Shown: positions 38,101-50,984 of the stretch, one piece after another
Layout: each line of letters opens with the position of its first letter
Numbering within the stretch: position 1 is the first letter of the stretch
Assembly (NCBI GenBank): GCA_003344405.1
Contig: NOWV01000018.1
Span: 434,001 to 498,000, forward strand
Length of the DNA: 64,000 nt
Source: Trichoplax sp. H2
Lineage: Eukaryota; Placozoa; Uniplacotomia; Trichoplacea
Reading direction: 5' to 3'
Notes under the pieces: generated by a model
Told to the model about the DNA's origin: nothing
The model's database searches: none
Seen by the model: the letters and a program-made list of their open reading frames with translations, nothing else
Program-made: the position numbers and the translations under genes

Positions 38101-40350
38101 TAACTTACTATTGCAGAATGGTATTATCTTTAACTAGCTATCGAGATACGCCTATACAAATATGTTATAAATGTTGAAACTCTAGCGGATAATAAATAGT
38201 GAATTAAATTACAGCTAGAGCAGCGCATTCTTACTTAGTGTATCCCTAGTATGGTAAATTATTTCTACGAAAAGACGAGGTCTTTAATCGGCTATATGAG
38301 TATTAAGTAAGCTATGGTATTTTATCAACCTCTAGTTAATTAACTGGACATAATCCTGTAACTCTACCCATCGACGAATTATAGTTCGTGTAGACTGGCA
38401 AACATCCTTATTTAGTTTATTGCACATATAGTACATTATTGCTTAGAAAGATTATCATCCTCAATTACCTACCTATCTAGGTACTGTAAGGACTTCAATG
38501 CTTCTTTCTACATTGTGGTAATGAATATGATCTTGCCAGCTGATATCGAATAAATTACAATTCTAGCAATACATCGTGCAGCAATTTGCTACTGTAGTCA
38601 AATTAATACTAAGAAGTGATGTCTTTTACAATCCACTATTTAGATATTTAGTAGGTTATTCCACCTAAATCGTAATTATCAATGTTGCCTTTTCTATTGG
38701 ATTTATTGACAAATCTTTGAGTAAATTGAATTCATAATATACGGTATGATATCCTAAATGTTTCAGATCGCCAAATTGTTTCGAATGAATGATTTAGACT
38801 TTAATGAATTACTTTGATACTGTATTAAGCTATACTCGTACTCTCCATTATCTTAATTAATACAATCTTCCCACTCTATCAATTAGCAACTTTTACAGCT
38901 ATATAAATAGAATGATACTTGCCTAATTATATCTACATTGCTTATAGTTATAAAGAAAACTATCGTAGGTCAATAATTTCGTCTTTAATAAATCTTCTAG
39001 ATATTAGTAAGCTGTGGTATTTCCTCATTCCTTGACATTAATTTAATGAAATGTGGCAATAAATTGTGGAACTAATTATAGCACGAACTAATACATTATA
39101 GTTCCTACATTATATTAGTGGGTCGGGCGGTTACTTTACGAAGAAATAATCTCGTTTAGATATGAATTGATTACTATCTCCTTGCCATAATAATTAGAAA
39201 ATCTTTCAATTTTATTGATAAATTTTATTTTACGGGAAATATAGCATAGTTACGGTAGATGCAGACGCGTGTGATTTAAACAGGGACTTACTGTACTATG
39301 GAGAAATAATCTCATCTCGATACCAGTAGGTTTCTCTGCTGAAAATCTGACATTTCCACTGATTAATAAATTATGAAACAAATTACAGTATCAAGTAACA
39401 AATTATCATCGTATGCTTATGGCTCAGACGGCGCAGAATACCTCATGCTAAGACATGATTTCACGCGGATACCGTATACATATTAGCAGGTATCTCGTAT
39501 AAAATATGAATAAAATCTTCCAATTCCATTGATAGTTAAATGGTGCCATAAGTTGCAATATGAAATATCTCTTTAAATTTATCGGGAAGGAACTTGAACA
39601 GAAGGTTCTTATCAGGATATAATTTCGCTTTATCATGCACAGAATATGGAGTAATGCGAAACACCCTATTCTCTCCATACCGCGGAAGGGGCAATGAATA
39701 CAAACTGATGCCTCTAGCGATCAATCAATTCCGAGATCAATTCCAGCATTATTAACAGGATAATATGCATAGATCGTTAAGTTCATAGGGAAAGAACTTA
39801 GGCAGAAGGTTGTCATCAGTGTATAATTTCGCTTATAATAGATGAATATAGTTTACAGAATATGGAGTAATATGGTATGCCCTATTCTCTCTATATCGTA
39901 GAAGAGTAATAAATACAAATTGATGCCTCGAGCAATCAATCAACTATAGGATAAATTGCAGTACAATCAATAGAATAATATACGGATTGGCCGGTCATTC
40001 CCGGGATTGGCCGGTCATTCCCGGGATTGGCCGGTCATTCCCGGGATTGGCCGGTCATTCCCGGGATTGGCCGGTCATTCCCGGGATTGGCCGGTCTTTC
40101 CCGGGATTGGCCGGTCATTCCCTGGAATGGCCGATTCCCGGTGTTAGGATTGATTGTAGCATATCATATTCGTACAATTCATAGGCATGGCGCTTGGACA
40201 CAAAGTTATCATCACGGTATAATTTCACTTTCGATGAACAGAATATGAAGTAATACATTATACCCTATTTTCCCCATATTGCAGAATGGTCATGAATACA
40301 AAGTTATACCTCTAGTATAAACCAATTCTAGGAGAAAGTCCTGCATAATC
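38100..40350. repeat. Long degenerate array around the minisatellite
   Basis: Diverged units of about 200-330 bp. The clearest are 39530-39740, 39740-39950 and 40140-40340, sharing aaggttNtNatcaNNgtata, followed by atttcgcttN, acagaatatggagtaatRc and ccctattctctNcatat. Fainter members reach back to about 38.3 kb (agtaagctRtggtatttNtc at 38308 and 39006). Left boundary approximate. Confidence 0.6.
39984..40130. repeat. GC-rich minisatellite, 20-bp unit, ~7.5 copies
   Basis: Unit ccggtcattcccgggattgg repeated head to tail from 39991 at exact 20-base steps. Only the sixth copy (ctttc) and the last copy (cctggaatgg) vary. Base composition is sharply different from the surroundings, and each unit has CpG and CCCGGG. 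It sits inside an older array, between units of about 200 bp. Open frames across it are periodic artefacts. Confidence 0.97.
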
Positions 40351-41399
40351 AATAGAATGATACACGTAAATTATTCATTTCCTACGACAAAAAATACTGT
40401 CATGAATAACATGATCATTCAGTCTCTTCTTTTTCCTTCAGTCTTGAGCCAAATGTTGTTGATAGACTGACGAAGAGGTAATAACTTTAGCCAATATTAA
40501 GCTACTATATAGTTTATCTACTTGAGATACGATGACGTAAAATTTAAATATTCATGACGGGAAGATCTGTAAACAACTACTTTATTCCCCGATCCTTTTC
40601 ATCCATTTTGACAGCCAGTATGATAACTAGGACTATTGTTTAGTAGAATGGAATAGTATGAATAATATTGTTTCAATTAAAAACAAATAGAACAATCTAC
40701 TTATTCCATATTTTCTAACATCATTTCTATACACTTATTCAGGACTGATTCCTACACTTTAGGCTAGATCGGATGAATAGATCTAGCCTTCCATGAGTTG
40801 TGGGAGTAGTTATAAAAGTGACGAGCCGGCCATGATACAGCATTTTAATTAAAATTCATTAATAAATGACGAAATCTACAGTACTTACTGACCTTGAAGA
40901 TTATAGAGCAATTTTGAATCATCGATTTAGTATTTTCTATCATGAATCCAATCGACGAATCCAATCACCCTCCATCATTGAAATAATCTCAGTTATATGC
41001 TAGTGGAAATTTGAAGAAAGAAAATTGAATTAACCTTGATAATTCCTCGTTGATCATGGCTACAGTAGGCATGAATATAACTGTTCAGGTTAGATATTAT
41101 CCAATTTTAGTTTGTAAGCTTTTTTACGCGTAAAGATGCAGAATAATACTCATTATCACAATCATGACATTGAATCAATAGAAAGACAGTAGAGGAGTAA
41201 TAAAAAGTCTCTGAAAATATACAGTAAATTCATTTAAAATTATAATGAACAAGGGAGCGAATCTATTGCAGTAAAATCATCTGAGTCATTTTGGGCCCGT
41301 TACATCTAAATAATTTGATGATTGCAAATGAAAGAAATGAATGTTGATATTTCTGTTTCACTTTTTAATTACTATGATAGTTTTAGCACTTATTTCGCC

Positions 41400-42340
41400 A
41401 CAATTTATTAATAATTGGAGATGATTAAGTCGTAAAAATTTCTCAATACTAAAGTTAAATCTTTCGAATTTTTAACCTACCCTTCATATCTAATGTGTAG
41501 GATTATAGTTAAGTGGAGAAGTACATATTAATTCTTCTTCCCTTCTTACACAATCTATCACGTTTGCAACAGTAATGGCATCGATTTTAATTTAGTTAAA
41601 CTAATCTTAAATGTTACCGTACAATCTTCCTCATTCTATAATGGAAGATGATTCATTCCTAATTTTACAAAGACAAAGATAAATCCTTCCAATTTTATTT
41701 TATCCATCACGATCAAATCGTCGAATTGCCGCAAGCTGTAAATTTTGATGTTGATTTTTGTCTCACATCCAAGCATTTTACCATCAGTTGCAAACAATAT
41801 TGAAAACTTAGATCAAATTTTTCCCATCATATAAGAGTAAATGATTATTAGTAAAACTTTACAACACTACAGTTCAATTATTTTAATTGTTCTTTATCTG
41901 GCGTATTGAGATAGTTTGGAGATAGAAATTCGGATAAATAAAGAATCTTTGTGTGTATCTGACGAAGATTAGCATGTTAATTACAGTAACAGCATCAAAT
42001 CCACTTTACTTAAACCGATATCGAATATTGATATCAAGCTATTCCTATTAAAAATTAGTAGAAGACTTGTTTCCAAGGTGCTAAAATGCTACAGATAAAT
42101 CATCTTGCTTTTATTGTGCCCATGCTATAATTTGATTATGGTGAATTAAACGAGTTTATATTGATTCTTTTTTCGTCTCTTATACACACCATTACGCCAA
42201 CAACAGCAAAGGTATCGATTTTAATACAACTGAGCCTCGGTAGAAATTTATATCCAATCCTTCTTGTTTTACAATTAGAGATGAATGACTTAAAGGTCTT
42301 ACAACACCAAAACTACCTAAAAATTTCGAACGAACATTCC
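41400..42340. repeat. Degenerate array, ~190-225-bp unit
   Basis: The theme ggaRatgattNatNNNtaaa, leading into tttNacaacactaaagttaa, and a second theme of cacacNatNacgttNgcaac, leading into agtaaNggcatcgattttaa, recur near 41417, 41643, 41835 and 42280. Spacing fits units of about 190-225 bp. Heavily diverged. Confidence 0.6.
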
Positions 42341-44547
42341 AAGTGGAACATAGCATTCTCTTGAAATCAATTGGCTTATAAACTCAATAATTTCAGTAAA
42401 AGATAAGTCGAAAGGAGATGATTTCAATTTAAAAGGAATAATTACTCCATAATAGTCTTCAATAATTGATATCTTGCATGCAAGTATGTTGTAGTGGATA
42501 ATGACTATAATCACTTTCTATCGCTCAGCCAGTTTGTTAAAGAATATTAAATTCATTTTGATTACTTAAATTTAAACGGAATTTAGATTTTACTGTCGAT
42601 GACGTTAGTCGAACTCATTTATTCGAAACTACAAATCATAAGTGATTAGCAGGCGCTTGTGTATTCGAATTAGAGCAAACCTAATTCAATATTATAGTTA
42701 TTTTGACAGTGTCCTAACCTCTTGTTCAAAATGATGGTATTCGCTCAATACCTTAATTAAATGGCGAAATTGACATTATCATCAATGACTACAGTTTACG
42801 GATAGTTTCCGGTTAAGTTTTCGCGGAAGTATCAGAATTTTTAGGCGGTCGTTGACATTTATTAATCAACTCAACTAAAAGTAAAGCCTTGCCACACAGA
42901 TCGAGCTTTACTATACTCTCAGTACTTTAATAAGTAGCATTTAAACATCACTTTCAAACTTGCTTGAGATTAAAACTAATTAAATGCTTGCTCGTAGCTA
43001 GAGAAGTCAAATTACAATTATTAGGTCCAGCTAAAAATATTTGCCCAAACTTTTATTTGCATATTTTATGATGTCGAAAGGCATTAAGCTACAATTAAGA
43101 TATTGAACGCTTCTGTTTTGAACGGAAAACATCGCATAATCTTCGTGTACCATTGCTATCTTTCGAGTGCTAAGGCTGATATAAGTAGCAAGATTACTTC
43201 ATATTTAAATATAGCTTTTAAAATTAAATCACTTCATTACCGTGAATAATATCGATATAATAGTGCTTGAGTATCTATCTAGTTGCTCATACGTATAGTG
43301 GAGGAGTAATCGTTACCCATACTCCTAATCTACGAGAATTAAGACTTTAAAATCAAGATCGTTAATAATAATGTAAATTTCTAAATTTTGATGCAATAAT
43401 CAGTTGCATTACTCATACGCATAAGTAACGATGTTTAAATACTTTAAGGCATGCATTATGCAAGAACTAATATCAATATTAATGGTAAAGTAAGCTTTAC
43501 TAGTTTGATCATTTATGCAGTTGTTCATCATGTATTTTAACTCAGATATTTTTGATTGTGGCTACGCAGTTTATAATCGAATTAAACAAAATTTAAAGCT
43601 ATAATCTATCGTTATGCAAAAATACTTATTTATTCTAATCAAAATATTTTCACGGCTGCAATTCTCATCTACAGATACTAAATATTAATACACTATGGCA
43701 GGAATTAGAGGTAAGAACGATTTAATAATGACAAATCACTATTATCAACTCATCCTATTTTTATATTGATTAGTTGCTTGTCTTAATCTTACATTTGCAA
43801 AATTTGATAGTCTTACAATCCAGCAAATCTTCAACCTGTAATGTTGGCATATGTGGAAAATCTTGGGTAATTTCATGTCTTGTTATATCTTGCTATAAGT
43901 ACTACACTATCTAGCTATCTAAGATATTGACAGAAGCAAAATTTAAGCAACCGTATTTTAACAAACAGTATCCTATTAATTATGAACTTGTTATGTCTTT
44001 AAACACTTCTTAACGTAAATAAATATATTTTAAACTCAAGGAGGATTGTTTCGGAACTGATCTCAGTGGCAATTGATAATAGCCTAGCTACCTATTGCCA
44101 TTCCTTAGTAATGGAAGATGTCGTTAGGTTTGTTCTAAGAATCTAACTTCATGTAACGTTTCAACCATAACTACAAGTGAACTGAGACAATTGATATATC
44201 TGGAGATTCAGTGATAAGTAAATAGCTTTAAATATTTCGTTTGATTATTTTAGTCAAGTAGATCACGACAGCCAGCACGATCCATTCTTCCTTGTCCGGT
44301 AATCATATAGGACATCTGCATATTAATATCGACTTTTTAGTAATTCTTCGGCAATATTTATTGCTACATACGTATTACTTCTAGTGATCGATTACTGGCT
44401 AAACTTATTTCTATTTTGGAAAATTTCGACGAGTAAGTCAATCCATACTAAATTATTATAAAAATTGGCTGTAATGTATACTATCTGAACAATTCATTGA
44501 CACAAACTGTACTCATTCTCGTTGCGGCTTTCAGTTTCGAATTGCAG
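42341..44547. other. Intergenic upstream of P5
   Basis: No supported gene. Short resemblances such as agttgctcatacgtatagt (43283) and agttgcattactcatacgca (43402) hint at another old repeat. Confidence 0.4.
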
Positions 44548-47500
44548 ATGGAAACTACAAAAGTTATAATCACGTTTATCGATTATTACCATGGATATGT
44601 GGTCTTTCAATGTCCAAATATTGAATCAGGTAATCGTTTTTAAAATAAAATCGACAAAGTTAATTTTTTAAATATAAAAACCATACGTCTATATTTCAAT
44701 GTGAGCTGATGATCTCACATTTATAGTGTACGTTGTTATAAATATGACTGATTGTATTTGCAGTAAGATTTTATGCTAGAGTCACAATAATAAAGTATGG
44801 CTAGTGCTATAAATTCTAATGGAATTGTAATATTTGGTGATGGTTATCGGTACCCTAACCTTGTAACGTGATTTAAATATGTTTTATTTTAGACGATATG
44901 AGAACTCTCATTTCGCTTATCTCATCTCCATATGAAGAAATAGCCTTAAAATCGATGAAGATTATCCAGACATATAACACTACAAAAACCTATACAGGTT
45001 TAAATGCAAATAAACTTTTTTAATATCATTAGAATGAAATTCTAACTTTCTCAAAGGATACCAGCTAAACTAGAAGTCTTCTTACCATTAATGCGTTGAT
45101 TTACCAATTAGCCTCTTATCGCGTGCCATGTTTACATCTAGGAGAGCATCTAGTTCTAAAATGTGGTTTAATGCGAGAATTAGCCAAAGTAGCTACTATC
45201 AGTAAATCGGTAAGCTATAGCTAAATATATTATATGCGTATTATCTTTGGTTATTATACCCACGAAAGTATCATTTAGCAGAATTAATGAGTTAAGTCTA
45301 CTTTTTATATTTATATTTTTAGACTGCGTTCCTTCAAAGCGTTGCTGCAACCATTAATACTTTGGATTGGACAGTCTTTCGTAGCTTTAAGGATTACCAT
45401 GCTGACGTAAGATATCTCAATTTTTTGTATTCTCTTAGTAAATTCACTTTATATAGTACATGTACCAATGTTTCATAATCCATGGGATAATAAGATTATG
45501 ATAATTTTATCACTATAGCTTGGGATCACTATTTCTATTCTAATGCAATCCAACAATATACAGGTTATTATTTCACTACTAAGAATATTCTATTTTTCCC
45601 CGTATACTCTATTGTGTGTATTTATACTACAGAAATATATCCATGGCAATGTATTTACTACGGAAAACGCTATTAAAGTAATAATTTAATCTAACAAGCT
45701 TATGATAATTGATTCATTTAGGTCCTACGAATGACAATTAAAGCACTGACTAAAATGACAAAATTTGATTCACAACATGTTAGGGTATGTTGATAACAAT
45801 TTTCTTGCTGAATCTTGTATACATATATGTACATGATCATTTCCTTAACTTTGATGCTATGTTTTATATCTGTCACATATAAATGTTGCTTACTCCTATG
45901 TTCGCCTTGGATTAATATCACTGCATCAAATATTTGCCATCATTAATTTTCCTATTTGATTACATTATCTATAATAGGAAGTTTTTCAGTCCTTGCCAGT
46001 GACGTTAGAAGTTCTAAAAAGCGAATCACCGCGTTTATTTGTAAGAAAAGTGTGAAAAGCACGATAGTATCCCTCAAAATCGGATATGACTAACTATATA
46101 TTTACATTATTTTGTTAGGATATTACCGTAAAACTACTAGAACTCATTGCAAGAAGAGTTCGATTTCGTTCACAAACGAAGGTGATTAAATAGATTTAAG
46201 ACTGTTACAGGGTCAGAGATAATTCTCTGCTGGCTAATATGATAGTGATAGTGAAATTATAAATACATACTAAATTAATGTGTGTTTGATACAAGTATTA
46301 ATATTAGTCTTAATTTACAAACATAATGACTACTGATACATTAATTTTATAATTGTATAAAAATGGCTGCTATTTTATCGTATTTACAGTTATTAATTGG
46401 TTCCAAAATCATAATTTACCTGAAAACAATGCTACAGAATCCAGGCTTTTGCAATATATCACAATTTCGAGTAAGAATCAAAATACCAATTTGCATTATT
46501 ATTATCTTTAATATAGAAATAAATATTCCTAAGCTGTCTTTCAATTGGATGGATTACTTATTAATACAATGATCCGTATTGTTTAGGTACTTTTTAAGGT
46601 GCTAGATGATTTTTCCGCAACAAATGATGCCCTATTACAAGTAAGAATGATGTGATAGTACAATATTTAATTAGATGGATATATTTGCATTTTCATAAAC
46701 TGTATCTTATATTAATTAGACTATCATACAAAGATATATATTCAGTCTATTATAATACCTACAGAACATATCAATTTTAAGTTTTTCTAAACTACCAATT
46801 TCAAATTATTATTTGGTATGGCACTTTAATTTAGCTTCTATAAAAGCAGTCAATTTATTCAATTTATATTATAGTAGCTCTGATTTAGTATGTCCTAATG
46901 AACAACTTCAAAATTTTTGTGGAGCATAGTCCTAGTATTTAGGTTGAATTATAAATACCACTACTAGAACTTAAACGGTGCTATAGATATTAACATCTTA
47001 TTGAATTCTTACGCTATAATAAAATTTAGGCCGCTAGGGATTCTGTTTCAAGATTTAAAATCAGTTTACTAAATTAGAATTTAAGCTATATTGTAACAGC
47101 TATATTCCGCATAGCTTCTCTATTAAATTCACTTAGTTAGAATAATCAGCTGTTTATTTTCAAGTATAGTCTATACTGAGATTTCTTTACCTGCTTGAAG
47201 AATTTGACTGAAATTTATATGATTCACATTTAATATACTTTGCATATATCAATTATATCCCAAAAATACGCTTGTGATTAATTTACTATAAATTTCAGTG
47301 CCGTTTAATATATGATAATATTCATTTCGTGATCCATTTACAATTATAGAAGCTCATTAGCGATTCTGAAACTTTAACTACAATTCTATCCTGCGCCGAA
47401 CAAGTAAGATATTTTTTATTAGTATTGCTAAATTGGCACAGTACGTATTTTAAGCAATATATGTATCCTGATTTACTATAATTATAGGACTTCATCTATT

Positions 47501-48328
47501 TTCGAACAACGGCTTGGAGTATTGTATTTCGAATTATAACTACTGCCACCTCAGAACAAGTAATAAATTAGTATTAGATCATCAATGCATGTTTATTACT
47601 GTTTTCATAATCCACATTATTTATCTAAACGGTTTCTGTATTGAATATCTTGACAGATCCAATATTTGCTAGATCAATCTAATCTGAAATATTATCTTTG
47701 TAACCAATTACTAAATACAGCTAGCATTGAGGTAAATCATTTCACACTCCTATCCAAATAATCATTTAATCTACTTCTGTACATATATAGTTTCAATAAA
47801 TATGACGTTATTGACAAGCATATGAAAAAAAGTAATTAAATTGATAAATCAAAAGCATATATCAATAATATAACTAAAAATTACTGCTATTAGAATCTTC
47901 GCAAAACCCTAAATGCTATGGCTACAATAGCTACCAAGTGCAAGGTAGCATTAATATTTATATCATTTCCTTTATTACCTAATAAAATCCCCATGGTTAT
48001 GAAATACGTTAATTATTTACTTTTTATATATCGATTTAACAGCGATTTCCAAGCTTGTCCGATGATATGAAAGCAACTGGTAATTATAACTTGTAAAACT
48101 TATTGATTCAATATTAAATGCTTACTTAAGCTTATTGCTCGATTTTGATTTAATTTCAACTTTCTCGGACATATTATTTCATCTATTCGATTAGTAATAT
48201 CTAGAATTGACGCTATATACAAGGAAAACCGCGATATTAATTCTATATCTGAACCAGCTCAGAAATTACGACGTCTCATGAAAACGAAAAAGGTTAAAAA
48301 ATTCGATATCGGATGTACAATAACTTAA
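44548..48328 (+). CDS. P5: ARM-repeat paralog, 14 exons, complete
   Basis: Exons: 44548-44629, 44893-44997, 45142-45209, 45323-45406, 45722-45778, 45978-46040, 46119-46181, 46390-46470, 46587-46640, 47350-47403, 47488-47559, 47657-47731, 48043-48079 and 48195-48328. They join to 1029 bases, 342 residues, all GT-AG. Start ATG at 44548 (METTKVIITF). Exon 2 holds LISSPYEEIALKSMKII, exon 4 TAFLQSVAATIN, exon 8 IIYLKTMLQNPG and exon 10 KLISDSETLTTILSCAEQ. Exons 11-12 read TTAWSIVFRIITTATSEQ and then IQYLLDQSNLKYYLCNQLL, the best match in the cluster to an importin-alpha ARM repeat. W is kept, but the paired N four residues on is F. The end (SRIDAIYKENRDI; PAQKLRRLMKTKK) is more basic than in the other copies. 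Function unknown. Confidence 0.86.
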
Positions 48329-50984
48329 ATTTTCACCAAGAATATCAACAAAAATTGTATATTAGAATATTTATACTCTTCAAAATAATCTACCGGTCTA
48401 TTGATGTAATATGTGACGATAAAATCTCCCATCTATTGTGTAAATTAAACTCTACAGTATCATTTTACCAATTTCGACCATAAACTTTTCAATTCTCATT
48501 GTACTATAAATGAATCTATTAACATTTTAGATTATATCATGATATCTTGTATATTAAATATGTATAAGAATACATGTAAGAAAGAAGCACTCTGTCCAGC
48601 TGTTAATAAAGTTATTCCATAGTAAGCCAATTTGAGTATGGTCATTTGATATATGAGTAACAAATTCATCTGCCTGCTTCTTATAATGCTGACCAGTAGA
48701 ATCTGTATAATGGAGGAGATATTTATTTATATATCTAATTATTAGGAAGATTGAAGATTTATTAGCTTTGCTCGTATATGCATTTGCTATGACTCTATAA
48801 TACCGATTAGAGAAAATCAATTCTACTAATTTATAGTCGATTATTTTTGTAAACAGGTAAATTGCACAGCTTAACATTTAAACTTAGTCCATTATTCCCA
48901 TTTCTTGTCTAGCACTTGCACCGTTGTATTATAGATATAATGGATATAACTTGTCCTTTATGTCATAAGATATTAGGATAATTTATCGCACCTTATCCTG
49001 ACAGTACAGAAGTTAGATCCCGTACTTATGATAGCATTCTATGAGTTGACATTCCGCAATATAAGCATTTATAAGTATGCTTTAAGGATGATTAAGCAAT
49101 CTTCCCAGAGAAAAGAGGCGAAGAATTTAGAGAAAGAAGCAGTATTTGTAATCAAAATTAATTGTAGTGAATCAATTAATACGGAGAGCTGATTAAAATA
49201 TTGGTTATGAACAAGGAGAATCATCAGACTAGTAAATTAAAGTACGAGACTTTAATTTGACATCAAGTTGTCAGTATTACGTCTCATTGGTTCCAAGATA
49301 GCTACTACTAGCAGGCAGTGCAGTATAAGCAGCTATTGGAATGTTGCCAGCCTTCATATATCAGCTAACAGTAGCTTATCTAACGTTTATTTTCTTTTGC
49401 GAAATGTGTTCTCTGATCTTATAGCTCGATCTAAAGCATTTGCCGAAAGCGGAATACTATTCCAACTCTTTTGCTTGCTTAATTTGTTATTAACTAACGA
49501 TGCATGCAAAACCATTTAATGTAATTAGACCAGACTCACTTGCTCGCTATCTAATTCACATAAAGGTGTAAGGCGGTGTAGTAGGATACTCGATATAATC
49601 TAATCAAATTATTATAGTTGTAATGTTAAGGAGTTATTAATCTATGACAATTTGTCCAGCCATCATGTACGTACCTTCCGTATCTGCGATAGGGTATGAA
49701 TGAAATATCTGAATATGTATTAATACCCGGCTACCATGGAGAAATTTTGTTCACCCACATAGGGAAACTCACTATCAGTCATTCCACCGCTACGAAAAAC
49801 AAATCTATCTAATGATGCAATCGCCTTTTAATACTTCAACATGTCTTTAAAAATTTGAATATGGGAGTTCACGAACCGGTTAGCCAAGAAAATCGATCCG
49901 AAATCCTAAATTATCAGTCGAATTCCGTTTTACCATTTTGTGTGTAAGTTATAATATTAATTCAGTAGTGTATCACTTACGACAGGCAATTGCATTTTCT
50001 AACCTACATATTATAAATTTATTTTTCATATCATATAATTAAATCAATCTACAATTCGATTCAATTTGATTAACGTTCCTTGGCAGTAAATACGACATTA
50101 CATTCTTGATTAATGTTAGTAGCGCAAAATAACCACATTATATTATCTATCAGGTATTGAGGCTAAATACTCATAAAGCGTTCGTACAATACAACTTATT
50201 TTCTTGTATAATTACCGATACTATAAATAATGTCGCAGTGTATTTAAAAATAATAATGCAACATGGCCAATAACGACGGTACAATTGAGGCGCTTCATAG
50301 GTACCGTAAAATGTGATGTAGATTGTACAATATAAATTTTTAAAAATAATGCCACATTATAATTACTGATAGCGTATTATATCAATTCAAAAGTACTAAA
50401 AAATCGGCTGATGCCTATTTGGCAGTATTTTAAACATTACAGTTGATATCTGCGTAAGTGATACAAATAGTATTGGTATAACAATATAAATCACCCAAGC
50501 AAACCTAAAGATTATGATATACAAAAAATTTTTCTTTCTTGCTGATATAAATTTATAAGGCGCTTATTGAAAATAACCATCTACGCAAAACTTTTAAATT
50601 ACAATTTATGCCAATAAGAATGCCATTTTTAAATTCAGCAACAATCTATTATATGCCAACCTTATACGGTCTTAGTCAGCGACGTCATCGTACAATAGCT
50701 AGTATTGGTTATTGTATAAAAACTAAAGATAGTGCTATATTACAATAATCGTTAGTTAGCTGGAGGAATCATTTATAACAACGGTGCTCGTCTAATCCAT
50801 TATATTTTCTACATTAACAACTCCACACAAAGCATACAATAATATCAGCATTTGCAAAACTACTGCTTGTTTAAAATTTCTCTAGTGAAATAATAACAAC
50901 AGTAATTTGTAATTCGCTGCAACGGAGTCATAGCTATATGAAAAATTAAACAATGGCTGGGAATAGCCAATAAGCTTGTAACCA
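48329..50984. other. Intergenic, no supported gene
   Basis: The longest open frames (48554-48877 minus, 107 codons; 49268-49519 plus, no ATG start) show no motif or paralog match and I do not call them. The 3' side of the kinase gene ends here. Confidence 0.4.

Noticed and set aside
39987-40248. Overlapping ORFs with repeated GHSRDWPVIPG text
   Set aside because: They are translations of the 20-bp minisatellite; open frames follow from the period and lack stops by composition.
48205-48300. Other frame for the last exon of P5 from an acceptor at 48204
   Set aside because: The acceptor at 48194 keeps phase and matches the P2 and P3 C-termini (SRID...); the other frame has no paralog match.
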